DNA of 64,000 bases from Fimbriimonadaceae bacterium (GTDB lineage: Bacteria > Armatimonadota > Fimbriimonadia > Fimbriimonadales > Fimbriimonadaceae), in NCBI GenBank assembly GCA_019454125.1, contig CP075365.1, positions 2,536,218 through 2,600,217 on the forward strand, given 5' to 3'. Position 1 is the first letter of the stretch. The number at the start of each line of letters is the position of its first letter. The position numbers and the translations under genes were made by a program. The notes below the pieces were generated by a model. That model did no database searches and had not been told where the DNA came from. It saw only the letters and a program-made list of their open reading frames with translations. This document shows positions 27,417 through 37,036 of the stretch, in pieces.

Positions 27417-29765
27417 TCACTTGAAGAGGGCGATCGTGACCCCTTCGCCCCCTTCGCCCGGCTCCGCCGTGCGGAAGCTGCGCACATCCTTGTGCTTTCT
27501 TAGCACGTCCCGCGTGACGTTCCGTAGCACGCCCTCCCCCTTGCCGTGCACGATCCGCACCGAAGGGACGCCGCCGAGCACGGCATCGTCCAAGAACCGC
27601 TCAAGTTCCTCGATCGCGTCCTCTGCCCGCATCTGCCGCAAGTGGATCTCTGTGCCCGCCGTCATCGCCTTCTGCAAACCGAGGCTCCGAGTGGGTGTGG
27701 ACCGTTTCGTCGGGGGAGGTTCGACCGGGGTCAGGTCGGCCACCTTGGCCGTCATGCGAAGCGGCCCCACTTGGACGGACACTTGGTTGCCGCTCGGCTC
27801 TTCCAGCACGATGCCGGTCTGGGAGAAGCCCCGGATGCGCACCGTCGACCCGCGCGTGATCTGGACCTTCTTTCGGTCGGAAGCAGGGCGGGGCTTCGGC
27901 TTTGACTCTTCGACGAATTGGCGGCCTACGTCCTGCAATTGCTTCATGCGGTCGCGAGCGCGGTCCATGCCCTTCTGGCTGGGGTCCTTCTTCAACTCCT
28001 CGAAGATGTCGCTCGCCTCCAACCGGATCTCGCGCAGGAGGGCCTCCAGCTCTTCCACCGCCCGCTCCCGGACCTTGGTGCGCGCCTCCTCGGCGGCCGC
28101 GACCTTCGCCTCCGCCTCACGCTCGACTTCGCGCAGACGGGCGGAGAGCCGGTCGGCCTCCCCTTGCGCCCGGGACGCCTGCTTCTGGGTCTGTTCGAGC
28201 TTCTCGATCATCCGCGCGACGTCCTGCTGATCTTTGCTGACCCCACCGACAGCCTCTTCGATCACCGACCGCGGAACGCCGTACCGCTCCGCGATCTTCA
28301 TCGCATGGCTGGAGCCCGGCACCCCCACCAAGAGCCGGTAGGTCGGCCGCAGCGACTTCAGGTCGAACTCCATCGAGGCGTTCAAGAACCCGGGTGCGTT
28401 GCTCGCGAGGATCTTCAGTTCGCCGTAGTGGGTGCTGGCCATCACCTTGGCGCCCGCTTTCTGGAAGGCGAGGAGCAGCGCCCGGGCAAGGTTCGCGCCC
28501 TCGCCCGGGTCGGTCCCCGCCCCGACCTCGTCCAGCAGCACGAGCGCGTCGCGCTTCAGGCCTGCGAGCGCCTCCGAAATGTTCTTGATGTGCCCGCTGA
28601 AGGTGCTGAGCGATTGTTGCAACGACTGCTCGTCGCCGATATCGGCCCAAATCTGGGAGAAGCAGCCGACCGTGACGCTGTCGGCCAGAGGCATCATGCC
28701 CGCCTGGGCCATCGCCACCGCGAGCCCGACGGTCTTGATCGCGACCGTCTTCCCTCCCGTGTTCGGCCCTGTGATCAGGAGCACGTCGACCGAGGGGCCG
28801 CCGGGGTTCGTGCCGAGGTCCATCGAGAGGGGCACGGCCAACTCGCGAGGGATCAAGGGGTGGCGCGCGTTCTTCACTCTCACGAAGGCGCCCTGCGCCC
28901 GCGTCGGGAGGCACCCGCCGGCCTCGCGCCCAAAACGCACCTTGGCGAGCACGAGGTCAAGTTCTGCCGCCGCTTCGAGTCCGTCGCGGATTTCCGCGCC
29001 GACCGCGCCGACCTTCTCGCTGAGCTCGGCCAGGATCCGGGCGATCTCTGCGCGCTCTGCCGCCTCGGCCTCGCGCAGGGCGTTGCCCAGCGCCACCACG
29101 TCCTCCGGCTCCACATAGATCGTGTGGCCGCTTGCGCTGGTGTCGTGGACGATGCCCCGGATCTTGCCCCGGTTCTCCGCCTTGAGCGGGATGACGTAGC
29201 GGCCGTCGCGCACGGTGTAGAGCGGATCGCTCAGCAACGTCCGCGTGGGCCCGCTCACGTAACTCTGGACGCGCTCCAAGATGCGCTGGGCCGCCCCCGC
29301 CTTCCGCGCGCGCAGCTCGCCCAGGGAGATGGAAGCTTCGTCGCGCACCGTGCCATCGCCGTCCAGGCTGTTCAGCAGCCTCTGCTCCAGCCGCTCGTGC
29401 GAGGGGAGTCGCATCGCCAGCAGGCTCAGCCGCGGCATGCTTTCCGCCTTGCGCTCGATGTGCCGCCCCGCGGACCGCATCGCCCTCAAGGACTCGCCCA
29501 CCCTGTAAAGGACCTCCCCGTCCAAGACGGCGCCCTTCTCCGCGACCCGGACTTGCCCGGCGACGTCGCGGACACCGCGCAGGTCCACGGGGTCGGTGGC
29601 CAGCAGAGCGTCGGCCTCCTCCGTCCGCTCCAGCTCGAACGCGACGGCGTCCGGATCGAAGTGAGGCTCGATCTCTAGCGCGGCGTCCCGCCCAGGCACG
29701 GTGTCGCACGCCTCGGCAAGAAGCTGCCGGACGACGTCGAACTCGATCACGCGGAGGGCGTGCAC
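27417..29765 (-). CDS. mutS2: endonuclease MutS2
   Basis: DNA-binding ATPase/nuclease of 782 aa acting against homologous recombination or on stalled ribosomes, depending on species. The order is a MutS core/lever (1-310), ATPase with Walker A GPNTGGKT (333-340) and Walker B LVLLDEVGAGTDPGEG, a long coiled coil (500-640), a KOW-like region, and a C-terminal Smr domain (about 705-782) with the HGKGEGVLR motif. Length is typical. GTG 29765 has CACAAT 6 nt upstream. It is divergent from the DNRLRE-type gene. Confidence 0.95.
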   Translation of the reverse strand: MHALRVIEFDVVRQLLAEACDTVPGRDAALEIEPHFDPDAVAFELERTEEADALLATDPVDLRGVRDVAGQVRVAEKGAVLDGEVLYRVGESLRAMRSAGRHIERKAESMPRLSLLAMRLPSHERLEQRLLNSLDGDGTVRDEASISLGELRARKAGAAQRILERVQSYVSGPTRTLLSDPLYTVRDGRYVIPLKAENRGKIRGIVHDTSASGHTIYVEPEDVVALGNALREAEAAERAEIARILAELSEKVGAVGAEIRDGLEAAAELDLVLAKVRFGREAGGCLPTRAQGAFVRVKNARHPLIPRELAVPLSMDLGTNPGGPSVDVLLITGPNTGGKTVAIKTVGLAVAMAQAGMMPLADSVTVGCFSQIWADIGDEQSLQQSLSTFSGHIKNISEALAGLKRDALVLLDEVGAGTDPGEGANLARALLLAFQKAGAKVMASTHYGELKILASNAPGFLNASMEFDLKSLRPTYRLLVGVPGSSHAMKIAERYGVPRSVIEEAVGGVSKDQQDVARMIEKLEQTQKQASRAQGEADRLSARLREVEREAEAKVAAAEEARTKVRERAVEELEALLREIRLEASDIFEELKKDPSQKGMDRARDRMKQLQDVGRQFVEESKPKPRPASDRKKVQITRGSTVRIRGFSQTGIVLEEPSGNQVSVQVGPLRMTAKVADLTPVEPPPTKRSTPTRSLGLQKAMTAGTEIHLRQMRAEDAIEELERFLDDAVLGGVPSVRIVHGKGEGVLRNVTRDVLRKHKDVRSFRTAEPGEGGEGVTIALFK

Positions 29766-29861
29766 TTTTTGATTGTGACGTCAGCGGACCCAGAGGCACG
29801 GGCGCTTCAAGGGGCCCGGCGAGAGCAGGCGGCATCCCGCGTCGCACGTCAGAATGGAGAC
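29766..29861. promoter_or_regulatory. divergent leaderless promoter pair
   Basis: Minus strand: CACAAT (29777-29772), 6 nt before the mutS2 GTG. Plus strand: CAGAAT (29850-29855), 6 nt before ATG 29862, although the GGAG between them could also act as a Shine-Dalgarno site. Confidence 0.5.
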
Positions 29862-30509
29862 ATGAGCCTCCTGCTTGCGTTCCTCGTCGTCACCTCCGCC
29901 GAAAAGACGGTGACTTTGGATCCGACCGACGACATCTGGGTCTACCAGTTCGCGCAAGACCAGACGTCCGACCCCTACCTGCGGCTTTGGGGCGCGGGGG
30001 ACACGGCCGTGAGCGAGATCACGCCCGGCCATCTCGGCTTCTCCTATTCGGGGCTCAAGTTCAGCCTCCCCGCCGATGCGGACGGCACGCTGAAGTCGGC
30101 CAAACTCGTCCTGACCCATTCCGGCGACCCCGGCTTCGAAGAAGAGGCGGCCAAGGCGAACCCGATCGAGGCGCGCGCCATGTCCGCGAGCTTTGAAGAG
30201 GAGAACTGGGACTACTCGATGGCCGCCAAGGTCCATCCGGTCGTTGAGGACTCGAGCGTTTTCGGGAGCGGCTGGGCCTACGCCCAGTCTGCAGAGACCC
30301 CGTTCAAGATCGAGATCGACCTCCTGAAGGGCCCCAACGACTTCCGCAAGCTCTTGGACAAGGCCCGAGAGGACAGCGGCCGGGCCGTGGTCCTTGCGCT
30401 GACGACGAAGCTCACGCCCGAGCAAGCCGGCGAGTCCTCGATCTATAAGGTCTTTTCCCGATCGGCCGAAGAAGACCGACGCCCGAAGCTGGTCCTGACC
30501 TTCGAATAA
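29862..30509 (+). CDS. secreted DNRLRE/disaggregatase-like beta-sandwich protein
   Basis: Exported protein of 215 aa with a short signal peptide (MSLLLAFLVVTSA). The mature part matches the DNRLRE-type carbohydrate-surface module: conserved DDIWVY near the start, LKFSLPADADGTLKSAKLVL, and the closing RRPKLVLTFE. No catalytic motif. It is convergent with the metal ATPase, with 2 nt between the stop codons. Probably an extracellular adhesive or structural module. Confidence in the exact family is moderate. Confidence 0.78.
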   Translation: MSLLLAFLVVTSAEKTVTLDPTDDIWVYQFAQDQTSDPYLRLWGAGDTAVSEITPGHLGFSYSGLKFSLPADADGTLKSAKLVLTHSGDPGFEEEAAKANPIEARAMSASFEEENWDYSMAAKVHPVVEDSSVFGSGWAYAQSAETPFKIEIDLLKGPNDFRKLLDKAREDSGRAVVLALTTKLTPEQAGESSIYKVFSRSAEEDRRPKLVLTFE

Positions 30510-30511
30510 GC

Positions 30512-32494
30512 CTAACGCGGGCCGCGGAGCAAGCGAAGGCCGTTCAGGATCACGAGGACGGTGGACCCCTCGTGGCCCACGACCGCCAGCGGCAGCACCC
30601 AATTGCTGTGGTTCGGAAAGATGCTGTCGAAGAGCAGCGAGCCCAGCGTGAGGCACGCGATGACGCCGCCTGCGAAGATCAGGTTCGCCCGGATCGTCGC
30701 ATTGGTGGCGCGGCCCAGGCGCAAGAGCTCGGGCAGACGGTTCAGGTTGTCCTGCATCAGCACGACGTCGGCCGCGCTCAGCGCGACGTCGCTACCAAGC
30801 CCGCCCATCGCGACGCCGACATGGGCCCGGGCCAGGCTCGGCGCGTCGTTGATCCCGTCGCCCACGAAGAGGGTCGAACCTGGGGATGCCACCGCCTCCG
30901 CCACGATCTTCTCCTTGTCCTCAGGAAGGAGTCCGCTATGGACCTCGTCGATACCGACCTCCTGGGCCACCGCCATCGCGGTCTCACGGTTGTCGCCCGT
31001 CACCATGGCAATGCGGCTCACGCCGAACTCTCGAAGGCTCTCGACGACCGCCTTGGCCTCGGGCCGGGGGCCGTCCCGCAGCCCGAGCGCAGCCCACGTG
31101 TCCTTGTGCTGCATCACGGCCACGGTCATGCCCTTGCGCTGGATCTCGGCCACATGGCCGAGGAACTCGGCTGGCAGGCCGTCGTCCTCGAAGAAGCGCA
31201 GCTGCCCGACCCGGACGACGTTGCCCTCCACGACCGCGGTCACACCCATGCCGGAGACGGCCCGGCTGTCCGTCGCCTCGGGGACGTCGAGGCCTTGCTG
31301 TCGCGCGCCCGCCACGATCGCCTCCGCGAGCGGGTGCGTGCTGTACTGTTCGGCAGAGGCGGCGACCCTCAGGATGTCCGCCGCTTCGTCCGAAAGCGGG
31401 TCGTGGCCGTTCCAACAGGCCCGCCCCTCCGCGCAATGGTGGTCGCGGCCGGCGGCCACGGGAGTCTTCCCACAAACGCAAATCTCGGAGAGCACGGGGC
31501 GTCCGACCGTGAGCGTGCCGGTCTTGTCGAAAAGCACGGTCTTGACGGTGCCGCTCGACTCGATGAACTCGCCGCCACGAATGAGCAGGCCCTTTCGGGC
31601 CGCCCAGGCAAGGGCGGAGAGGGTAGTCGCCGGGGTCGAGATCACAAGGGCGCACGGGCTCAGCGCCACCAGCAAGGTGAGCGAAGCGTAAAGCGCCTCG
31701 CCGCTCGGCTGGCCGATCAGGAACCTCACTACGACCGAGAGCGACGCCGCGCCGATCACGAAGAACGTGTAGCTCTGGCCGAACCACTGGCTCACCCGCT
31801 CCCCGCTAGCCTTGTTCTGTTGCGTCTCTTGGACGAGGGTCACGATGCGGTCGAGCGTCGTGTCCCCCGAGGGGCGCGTCACCCGCACGACCACCATGCC
31901 GTCTTGGTTCTGGGTGCCCGCGAAGACGTGGTCGCCCAGCGTCTTGGGGACCGGCACCGATTCGCCCGTCATCGCGGATTGGTCGACGCTGGTCTCGCCT
32001 TGCACCACCTCGCCGTCCAAGGGGAAAAGGTCGTAGGGCAGGACGCGGACGCGCTGGTCCACCTTCACCGCGGCCGTCTCCACCGTGGTGTCGCCAGAGC
32101 TCTCCACCAGGAGCGCCTGGTTGGGCCGGAGCTTGATCAAGCCTTCGATCGCAGAGCGCGTCCGGGAGAGGGCGAATTCTTCCAGGGTCGAGGACAGGCT
32201 GAAGAGGAAGAGCAGCACGGCCGCTTCGACAGGGTGGCCCAGGGCGACCGAACCGGCCGCCGCCAGCAACATGAGGACGTTGACGTCGATCCGCCGCTCC
32301 CGCACCGCGTTCCACGCAGCGAGCACAGCGAAGTAAGAGCCGGCGAGGACGGCGACATAGGCAGCGACCGGGGTGACCTCGAAGAAGCTGACGACCAGGG
32401 CCAGGCCGCAGACGACCGTCAGCGCTACCTGGATGTTTCGGGCCCAACTCGACTCCGGGGCTCTTTGACCTGTGTCACAGCAACCCGCTGCCAT
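30512..32494 (-). CDS. P1B-4 type heavy-metal translocating ATPase
   Basis: Inner-membrane efflux pump of 660 aa. It lacks an N-terminal metal-binding domain. It has TGES (177-180), the TM6 metal motif SPC (279-281), phosphorylation site DKTGT (D323), GDGINDAP, and HEGST in the last TM region (about H641). SPC plus HEGST is the signature of P1B-4 pumps, which export Co, Fe or Zn. A Cys/His-rich insertion directly after the DKTGT loop (C339, C341, H352, H353, C354, C360, H364) is unusual. ATG 32494 has TAGAAT 5 nt upstream; another short CC pair lies at residues 5-6. Confidence 0.9.
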   Translation of the reverse strand: MAAGCCDTGQRAPESSWARNIQVALTVVCGLALVVSFFEVTPVAAYVAVLAGSYFAVLAAWNAVRERRIDVNVLMLLAAAGSVALGHPVEAAVLLFLFSLSSTLEEFALSRTRSAIEGLIKLRPNQALLVESSGDTTVETAAVKVDQRVRVLPYDLFPLDGEVVQGETSVDQSAMTGESVPVPKTLGDHVFAGTQNQDGMVVVRVTRPSGDTTLDRIVTLVQETQQNKASGERVSQWFGQSYTFFVIGAASLSVVVRFLIGQPSGEALYASLTLLVALSPCALVISTPATTLSALAWAARKGLLIRGGEFIESSGTVKTVLFDKTGTLTVGRPVLSEICVCGKTPVAAGRDHHCAEGRACWNGHDPLSDEAADILRVAASAEQYSTHPLAEAIVAGARQQGLDVPEATDSRAVSGMGVTAVVEGNVVRVGQLRFFEDDGLPAEFLGHVAEIQRKGMTVAVMQHKDTWAALGLRDGPRPEAKAVVESLREFGVSRIAMVTGDNRETAMAVAQEVGIDEVHSGLLPEDKEKIVAEAVASPGSTLFVGDGINDAPSLARAHVGVAMGGLGSDVALSAADVVLMQDNLNRLPELLRLGRATNATIRANLIFAGGVIACLTLGSLLFDSIFPNHSNWVLPLAVVGHEGSTVLVILNGLRLLRGPR

Positions 32495-32572
32495 ATCCTA
32501 TTCTAGCCCTGATGCAGAGGGGCTCCACCACACTGCGCGGGCGATCCAGCCCCCACCCGTGTAAACTTGGCC
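32495..32572. promoter_or_regulatory. divergent leaderless promoter pair
   Basis: Minus strand: TAGAAT (32505-32500), 5 nt before the ATPase ATG. Plus strand: TGTAAACT with TAAACT at 32562-32567, 5 nt before ATG 32573. No metal-regulator palindrome is obvious. Confidence 0.45.
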
Positions 32573-33232
32573 ATGGCCCTTTCCCGTGACCAGTTGGCAA
32601 TGCGCGCCGCGAAAGAACTTCGTGACGGTTTCTACGTGAACCTCGGGATCGGCATTCCGACCCTTGTGGCGAACTTCATTCCTGCGGGCGTGGAAGTCGT
32701 CCTGCAGAGCGAGAACGGCATGTTGGGCATGGGGCCCTTTCCCTTCGAGGGCGAAGCCGACCCGGACCTCATCAACGCAGGCAAGCAAACGATCACCGAG
32801 ATCCCGGGGACCTCTTACTTTTCCAGCGCCGACTCTTTCGGCATGATCCGCGGCGGGCACATCGACCTCTCCGTGCTCGGCGCCATGGAAGTCAGCGAGA
32901 AAGGCGACCTGGCGAACTGGATGATCCCCGGCAAGATGGTGAAGGGCATGGGCGGGGCGATGGACCTGGTCGCCGGCGTCAAGCGGGTCGTGGTCGTGAT
33001 GGAGCACACGAACAAGGCGGGCGAGCCCAAGATCCTCAAAGAGTGCACGCTGCCCCTGACGGGCAAGGCGTGCCTGGACCTGGTGATCACCGACCTCGCC
33101 GTTTTCGAGGTCGAACGGGGCCGGGGAATGCGCCTGATCGAGCTCGCACCAGGCGTGGAACTGGACGAAGTGAAGGCCAAGACGGAAGCGGCCTTTGAAG
33201 TCGCCCCGAACCTGCAGACCGTCGCGGTCTAG
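32573..33232 (+). CDS. scoB: 3-oxoacid CoA-transferase subunit B
   Basis: Beta subunit, 219 aa, of succinyl-CoA:3-ketoacid/acetoacetate CoA-transferase. The catalytic Glu lies in [10 protein letters not shown] (E47); [11 protein letters not shown] and [11 protein letters not shown] are family signatures. The alpha subunit is encoded 22 kb away at 55163 on the other strand, whereas the two are normally adjacent. ATG 32573 is preferred (TTG 32567 also in frame). The stop shares CTAG with the convergent small gene. Confidence 0.92.
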   Translation: MALSRDQLAMRAAKELRDGFYVNLGIGIPTLVANFIPAGVEVVLQSENGMLGMGPFPFEGEADPDLINAGKQTITEIPGTSYFSSADSFGMIRGGHIDLSVLGAMEVSEKGDLANWMIPGKMVKGMGGAMDLVAGVKRVVVVMEHTNKAGEPKILKECTLPLTGKACLDLVITDLAVFEVERGRGMRLIELAPGVELDEVKAKTEAAFEVAPNLQTVAV

Positions 33233-33495
33233 GCCGCTTTGCGCCGGGGCCGGGCTGCGCCGCCGTCCAGCACTTCGAGAGTCGGCCGTTCTGCCGTCTC
33301 ATAGCTCAGGAGCCTTCGGTCCATCCCGAGCTCCGGGATGAGGCCCCTCTCCGTGGTGCCCTCATCGATCCACTCCATCAGCAGCTTCGCGTGGCGACGC
33401 AAGAACTCCGTGTTCGGCTGGATGCCGGAGACCAGGGTGTCGAAGATGTGGTGCTGGATCAGGTCGGCCTCGTTGAGGATGTTTCGAATCGACAT
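33229..33495 (-). CDS. small conserved-looking hypothetical protein
   Basis: Protein of 88 aa with no signal peptide or TM helix. The N-terminal two thirds are predicted helical ([35 protein letters not shown]); the C-terminus is basic (RPRRKAA). A clear GGGAG lies 7 nt before the ATG, supporting real expression. Its stop overlaps the scoB stop by 4 nt. I do not recognise a family; a DNA/RNA-binding or adaptor role is possible but unsupported. The upstream gap 33496-33610 shows no gene. Confidence 0.65.
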   Translation of the reverse strand: MSIRNILNEADLIQHHIFDTLVSGIQPNTEFLRRHAKLLMEWIDEGTTERGLIPELGMDRRLLSYETAERPTLEVLDGGAARPRRKAA

Positions 33496-33610
33496 AGCGC
33501 GCTCCCAATCGATTGTCGGTCGAATAGCCGCGGCAACCCAGCCCCAAGCATAAACAAGGTCTTCGGCCAGATTCCCCAGCGAACCCTGCCCCCGACTGCC
33601 AGAATCCAGG

Positions 33611-34726
33611 TTGGTGGGTTATCCGCTCCGCACCCATATCAGCCGCCTCCACCCCTATTCGCCGGGCAAACCCATCGAGGAAGTCCAGCGCGAGCTGGGG
33701 CTGACCGACGTCGTGAAGCTGGCCAGCAACGAAAACCCCTACGGCCCTTCGCCGAAGGTCGGGGAAGCGCTGCGGGCCGCCGTCGGCTCGCTCCACCTTT
33801 ATCCGGACGCCGGGGCACGGCGTGTCCGGGAGGCGCTTGCCAGCCATCTGGACGTCGCCTTCGACCAAATCGCCCTGGGTAACGGCAGCGACAACCTTAT
33901 CGGCCTCTTGGGGGCGGTCTTCCTGGGCGGCCCCGGAGAAAGCGTCGTCATGGGGACGCCGTCCTTCGTCCGCTACGACGCCTGCGCCGGCGCCGCGGAC
34001 TCCCGGCTCGTCCAAGTCCCGCTTGACTCAAACCAGCGGCACGACCTGCCCGCGATGCGCAAAGCCATTGACGAGACCACCCGCCTGGTCTTCATCGCGA
34101 ACCCGAACAACCCCACCGGCACCGCGGTCCTCGATTCCGACCTCCGAGCGTTCCTGTCCGACGTCCCTGCCACCGCCTTGGTCGTGCTCGACGAGGCGTA
34201 TTTCGAGTACGCCCGGGCAGAGGCTTCCTATTCGAACGGCGTCCGGCTGTTGCAGGAAGGGTTCAGAGTGGCCGTGCTCCGAACGTTTAGCAAGGCTTAT
34301 GGCCTAGCAGGGTTGCGCCTGGGCTACATGGTCGCCGACCACCAAGTCGTGGACGCCATCGACCGGGCCCGTGAACCCTTCAACGTGAACAGCCTGGCCC
34401 AGGTCGCGGCCCTCGCCGCCCTGCAGGACCAAGCTCACGTCGAACGCTGCGTCGCCCTCAACCGGGTGGGCCTAGAAAGAATGGTCCAAGAGGTGCGGGC
34501 CATGGGCTTGGCATGCGTGCCGAGCCTTGCCAATTTTCTCGTCGTGGAGCTCGATCGCGAAGCTGGCCCCGTCTTCCAGGGCCTGCTGGAGCGAGGCGTG
34601 ATCGTGCGAAGCGGAAACGTCCTGGGGATGCCGCGAACAATCCGCGTCAGCGTCGGGACAGAATCAGAGGTGGAGAAGTTCTTGACCGCGTTCACTGAAG
34701 TGATGAAGCTAGGGGTCCCCGTTTGA
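33611..34726 (+). CDS. hisC: histidinol-phosphate aminotransferase family enzyme
   Basis: PLP-dependent fold type I aminotransferase of 371 aa. LASNENPYGPSP, NPNNPTG (164-170) and the Schiff-base lysine K228 (RTFSKAYGLAGLRLGY) are present. HisC makes histidinol phosphate, but many homologues transaminate phenylpyruvate or prephenate. The gene overlaps aroF by 4 nt (TTGA), so an aromatic amino-acid role is as likely as histidine synthesis. Start TTG 33611 or GTG 33614; a CAGAAT box lies 5 or 8 nt upstream. Confidence 0.88.
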   Translation: MVGYPLRTHISRLHPYSPGKPIEEVQRELGLTDVVKLASNENPYGPSPKVGEALRAAVGSLHLYPDAGARRVREALASHLDVAFDQIALGNGSDNLIGLLGAVFLGGPGESVVMGTPSFVRYDACAGAADSRLVQVPLDSNQRHDLPAMRKAIDETTRLVFIANPNNPTGTAVLDSDLRAFLSDVPATALVVLDEAYFEYARAEASYSNGVRLLQEGFRVAVLRTFSKAYGLAGLRLGYMVADHQVVDAIDRAREPFNVNSLAQVAALAALQDQAHVERCVALNRVGLERMVQEVRAMGLACVPSLANFLVVELDREAGPVFQGLLERGVIVRSGNVLGMPRTIRVSVGTESEVEKFLTAFTEVMKLGVPV

Positions 34727-35766
34727 TCGTCGTTATGCGCCCTGGTGCAAACCAGGTCCAAGTCGCCCACGTGTCCGAGAGCCTCGAGCTGCACGGCTAC
34801 GTGGTAAAGCCCATCGTCGGCGCCGAGAAGTCGATCGTCTGCGCGGTCGGGGGCGACGAGCATAAGCAGTACGATTTCCTGGAGCAGTTGAAGTCGTTCG
34901 ACGGCGTCGAGGACGTCCTGCTTATCACCAAGCCTTACAAAGCGGTCGCCCGGGAGACGGTCGGTGGGCGTTCGACCGTCGACGTCGGCGGCGTCCTGGT
35001 GGGCGGCAACGAGGTCGTCATGATGGCCGGGCCCTGCACGGTCGAGAGCGAGGAGCAGACGATGACGACCGCCGCGGCGGTCGCCGCCGCCGGAGCAAAG
35101 ATTCTTCGCGGCGGCGCGTACAAGCCTTCCACATCCCCGTATTCTTTTCAGGGCATGGGCGTGCCGGGATTGGAGATCCTACGCGAGGCAGGGCGTCGAT
35201 TCGGACTCAAGGTCGTGACTGAGGTCATGGATGTCCGCAAGATCGAGATGATCTGCGCCTATGCCGACGTGCTCCAGGTGGGCGCGCGGAACATGCAGAA
35301 CTACGACCTCCTGCGCGAGGTCGGCCAGTGCCGGGTACCGGTGCTGCTGAAGCGGGGCATGACCGCGACCTATAACGAACTGCTGCTGGCCGCGGAGTAC
35401 ATCGCCACCGGAGGGAACGATAAGATCATGCTCTGCGAACGGGGCATCCGAACCTTCGAGTCGTACACCCGCAACACGCTCGACATCGGAGCGGTGCCTG
35501 CCTTGCAGAACCTCTCGCACCTGCCTGTGGTCATTGACCCCTCGCAGGGCACGGGTCGCCGCGACCTTGTCGAGCCACTCTCTCGCGCTGCCATCGCCGC
35601 CGGAGCAGACGCGTTGATCATCGAGGTTCACCCGAACCCGGACGAGGCGCTCAAGGACGGTCCGCAAAGCCTCACCATCGACGGCTTTGTCACCATGATG
35701 CCCGGCCTCGCGCGGGTGGCTGAGGCGGTCGGCCGGTCGATGGCGGTCGGTGCTCCGGTCGGTTAG
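34723..35766 (+). CDS. aroF: 3-deoxy-7-phosphoheptulonate synthase (type I beta)
   Basis: First enzyme of the shikimate pathway, 347 aa, joining phosphoenolpyruvate and erythrose 4-phosphate. The N-terminal 70 residues form the ferredoxin-like domain (MIVVMRPGANQVQVAHV), a likely allosteric site for aromatic amino acids. The TIM-barrel shows AGPCTVES, RGGAYKPSTSPYSFQG, LLKRGM and PVVIDPSQGTGRR. Its TTG start overlaps the hisC stop as TTGA, indicating coupling. Confidence 0.94.
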   Translation: MIVVMRPGANQVQVAHVSESLELHGYVVKPIVGAEKSIVCAVGGDEHKQYDFLEQLKSFDGVEDVLLITKPYKAVARETVGGRSTVDVGGVLVGGNEVVMMAGPCTVESEEQTMTTAAAVAAAGAKILRGGAYKPSTSPYSFQGMGVPGLEILREAGRRFGLKVVTEVMDVRKIEMICAYADVLQVGARNMQNYDLLREVGQCRVPVLLKRGMTATYNELLLAAEYIATGGNDKIMLCERGIRTFESYTRNTLDIGAVPALQNLSHLPVVIDPSQGTGRRDLVEPLSRAAIAAGADALIIEVHPNPDEALKDGPQSLTIDGFVTMMPGLARVAEAVGRSMAVGAPVG

Positions 35767-35805
35767 GCCCGCCCTGCGGTAAGCCCAACGGGCCCTATAA
35801 GTCCT

Positions 35806-37026
35806 ATGCGCCCCGAGGAGCGGGCGCATGCTACGGCCATGCCTGCCCTGCGCGACCGTGTCAGCGCTGACCACGCCTTCCTCTCCGACCTCCGCCACGA
35901 GTTCCACGCCCACCCGGAGGTGATGTACGAAGAAGTCTGGACGTCCGCACGCGTGAAACGGGAGCTCGAGGCGCTGGGTGTCGAGCACGTGGCCGGGCTC
36001 GCCGGGGGCACCGGCATCCTTGCGTGGCTGCCTGCCACCGGTGAGCGCAAAGCGACCGTCGCACTGCGCGCCGATATGGACGCGCTGCCCATCCACGAGG
36101 AGACCGGCCTCCCCTATGCCAGCCAGGTTCCCGGAAAGATGCACGCCTGCGGGCACGACGGGCACACCACAATCTTGATCGGAGCGGTGCGCGCGCTCGC
36201 CCAGGAGGCCGAGCGGCCGAACGAGGTGCTCTTCCTCTTCCAGCCCGCCGAGGAGGGAGGGGCCGGGGCCAAGCGCATGGTCGAGGACGGAGTGCTTGCC
36301 GGGCGGGTGCTGGGCTCAAAGCCGGACGTCATCTATGGCCTCCACGGAAACCCCCTTATCGAGCAAGGCACGATGACGGTCCGCAACGGGCCGATGATGG
36401 CCGCGACGGACGAGTTCATCGTCCACCTCGAGGGCCGGGGTTGCCACGCGGCAATGCCGCACCTGGGCACCGACCCAGTGGTCGCGCTGGCGCAGGTCGT
36501 CACTGCGCTGCAGACGGTGGCCAGCAGGAACGTCTCGCCTCTTGAGAGCATTGTCTTCAGCGTGACGACGCTGACGGGCGGTGCGGCGCACAACGTCATC
36601 CCCGAAGCGGCCATTTTCAGCGGCACCATGCGCACCCTCCGTCCAGAAGAGCGCGAGCTCGGCAGGCGAAGGTTCTATGAGATCGTCGAGGGCGTGGCGG
36701 CCGCAATGGGCTGCTCGGCGACGATCAGTTGGCGGGTCGGCTACCCCGTCACCGCCAACGACCCCTGGGCGACCGACCGGTTCCGACGCATCGCCCGCGC
36801 CACATTCGGCGAGACCCGGATCCAGGAGGAAAGGCACCCGACGATGGGCGGCGAAGACTTCAGCTTTTACGGAGCCGAGTGCCCCGCCTGTTTCTTCTTC
36901 GTCGGCACGCGTCGCCCCGAAGATGAGAGTCCCGCCCTGCTCCACACGCCCCGTTTCGACTTCAACGACTCGGTGATCCCGGATTGCGTCGAAACGATGT
37001 GCCGCCTGGCTTTGGAGGCCGTCTAG
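35806..37026 (+). CDS. M20 family amidohydrolase/peptidase
   Basis: Dinuclear zinc hydrolase of 406 aa of the IAA-amino-acid hydrolase/HipO group, cleaving N-acyl amino acids. Metal and catalytic residues are visible: HACGHDGHT, PAEEGGAGA, GLHGNP and GGEDFSFY. The dimerisation domain lies at about 190-305. ATG 35806 has TATAAG only 4 nt upstream; ATG 35839 would also leave the domain intact. It follows aroF after 39 nt. The first REP element begins 10 nt after the stop. Confidence 0.9.
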   Translation: MRPEERAHATAMPALRDRVSADHAFLSDLRHEFHAHPEVMYEEVWTSARVKRELEALGVEHVAGLAGGTGILAWLPATGERKATVALRADMDALPIHEETGLPYASQVPGKMHACGHDGHTTILIGAVRALAQEAERPNEVLFLFQPAEEGGAGAKRMVEDGVLAGRVLGSKPDVIYGLHGNPLIEQGTMTVRNGPMMAATDEFIVHLEGRGCHAAMPHLGTDPVVALAQVVTALQTVASRNVSPLESIVFSVTTLTGGAAHNVIPEAAIFSGTMRTLRPEERELGRRRFYEIVEGVAAAMGCSATISWRVGYPVTANDPWATDRFRRIARATFGETRIQEERHPTMGGEDFSFYGAECPACFFFVGTRRPEDESPALLHTPRFDFNDSVIPDCVETMCRLALEAV

Positions 37027-37036
37027 TCCCGGCCCT

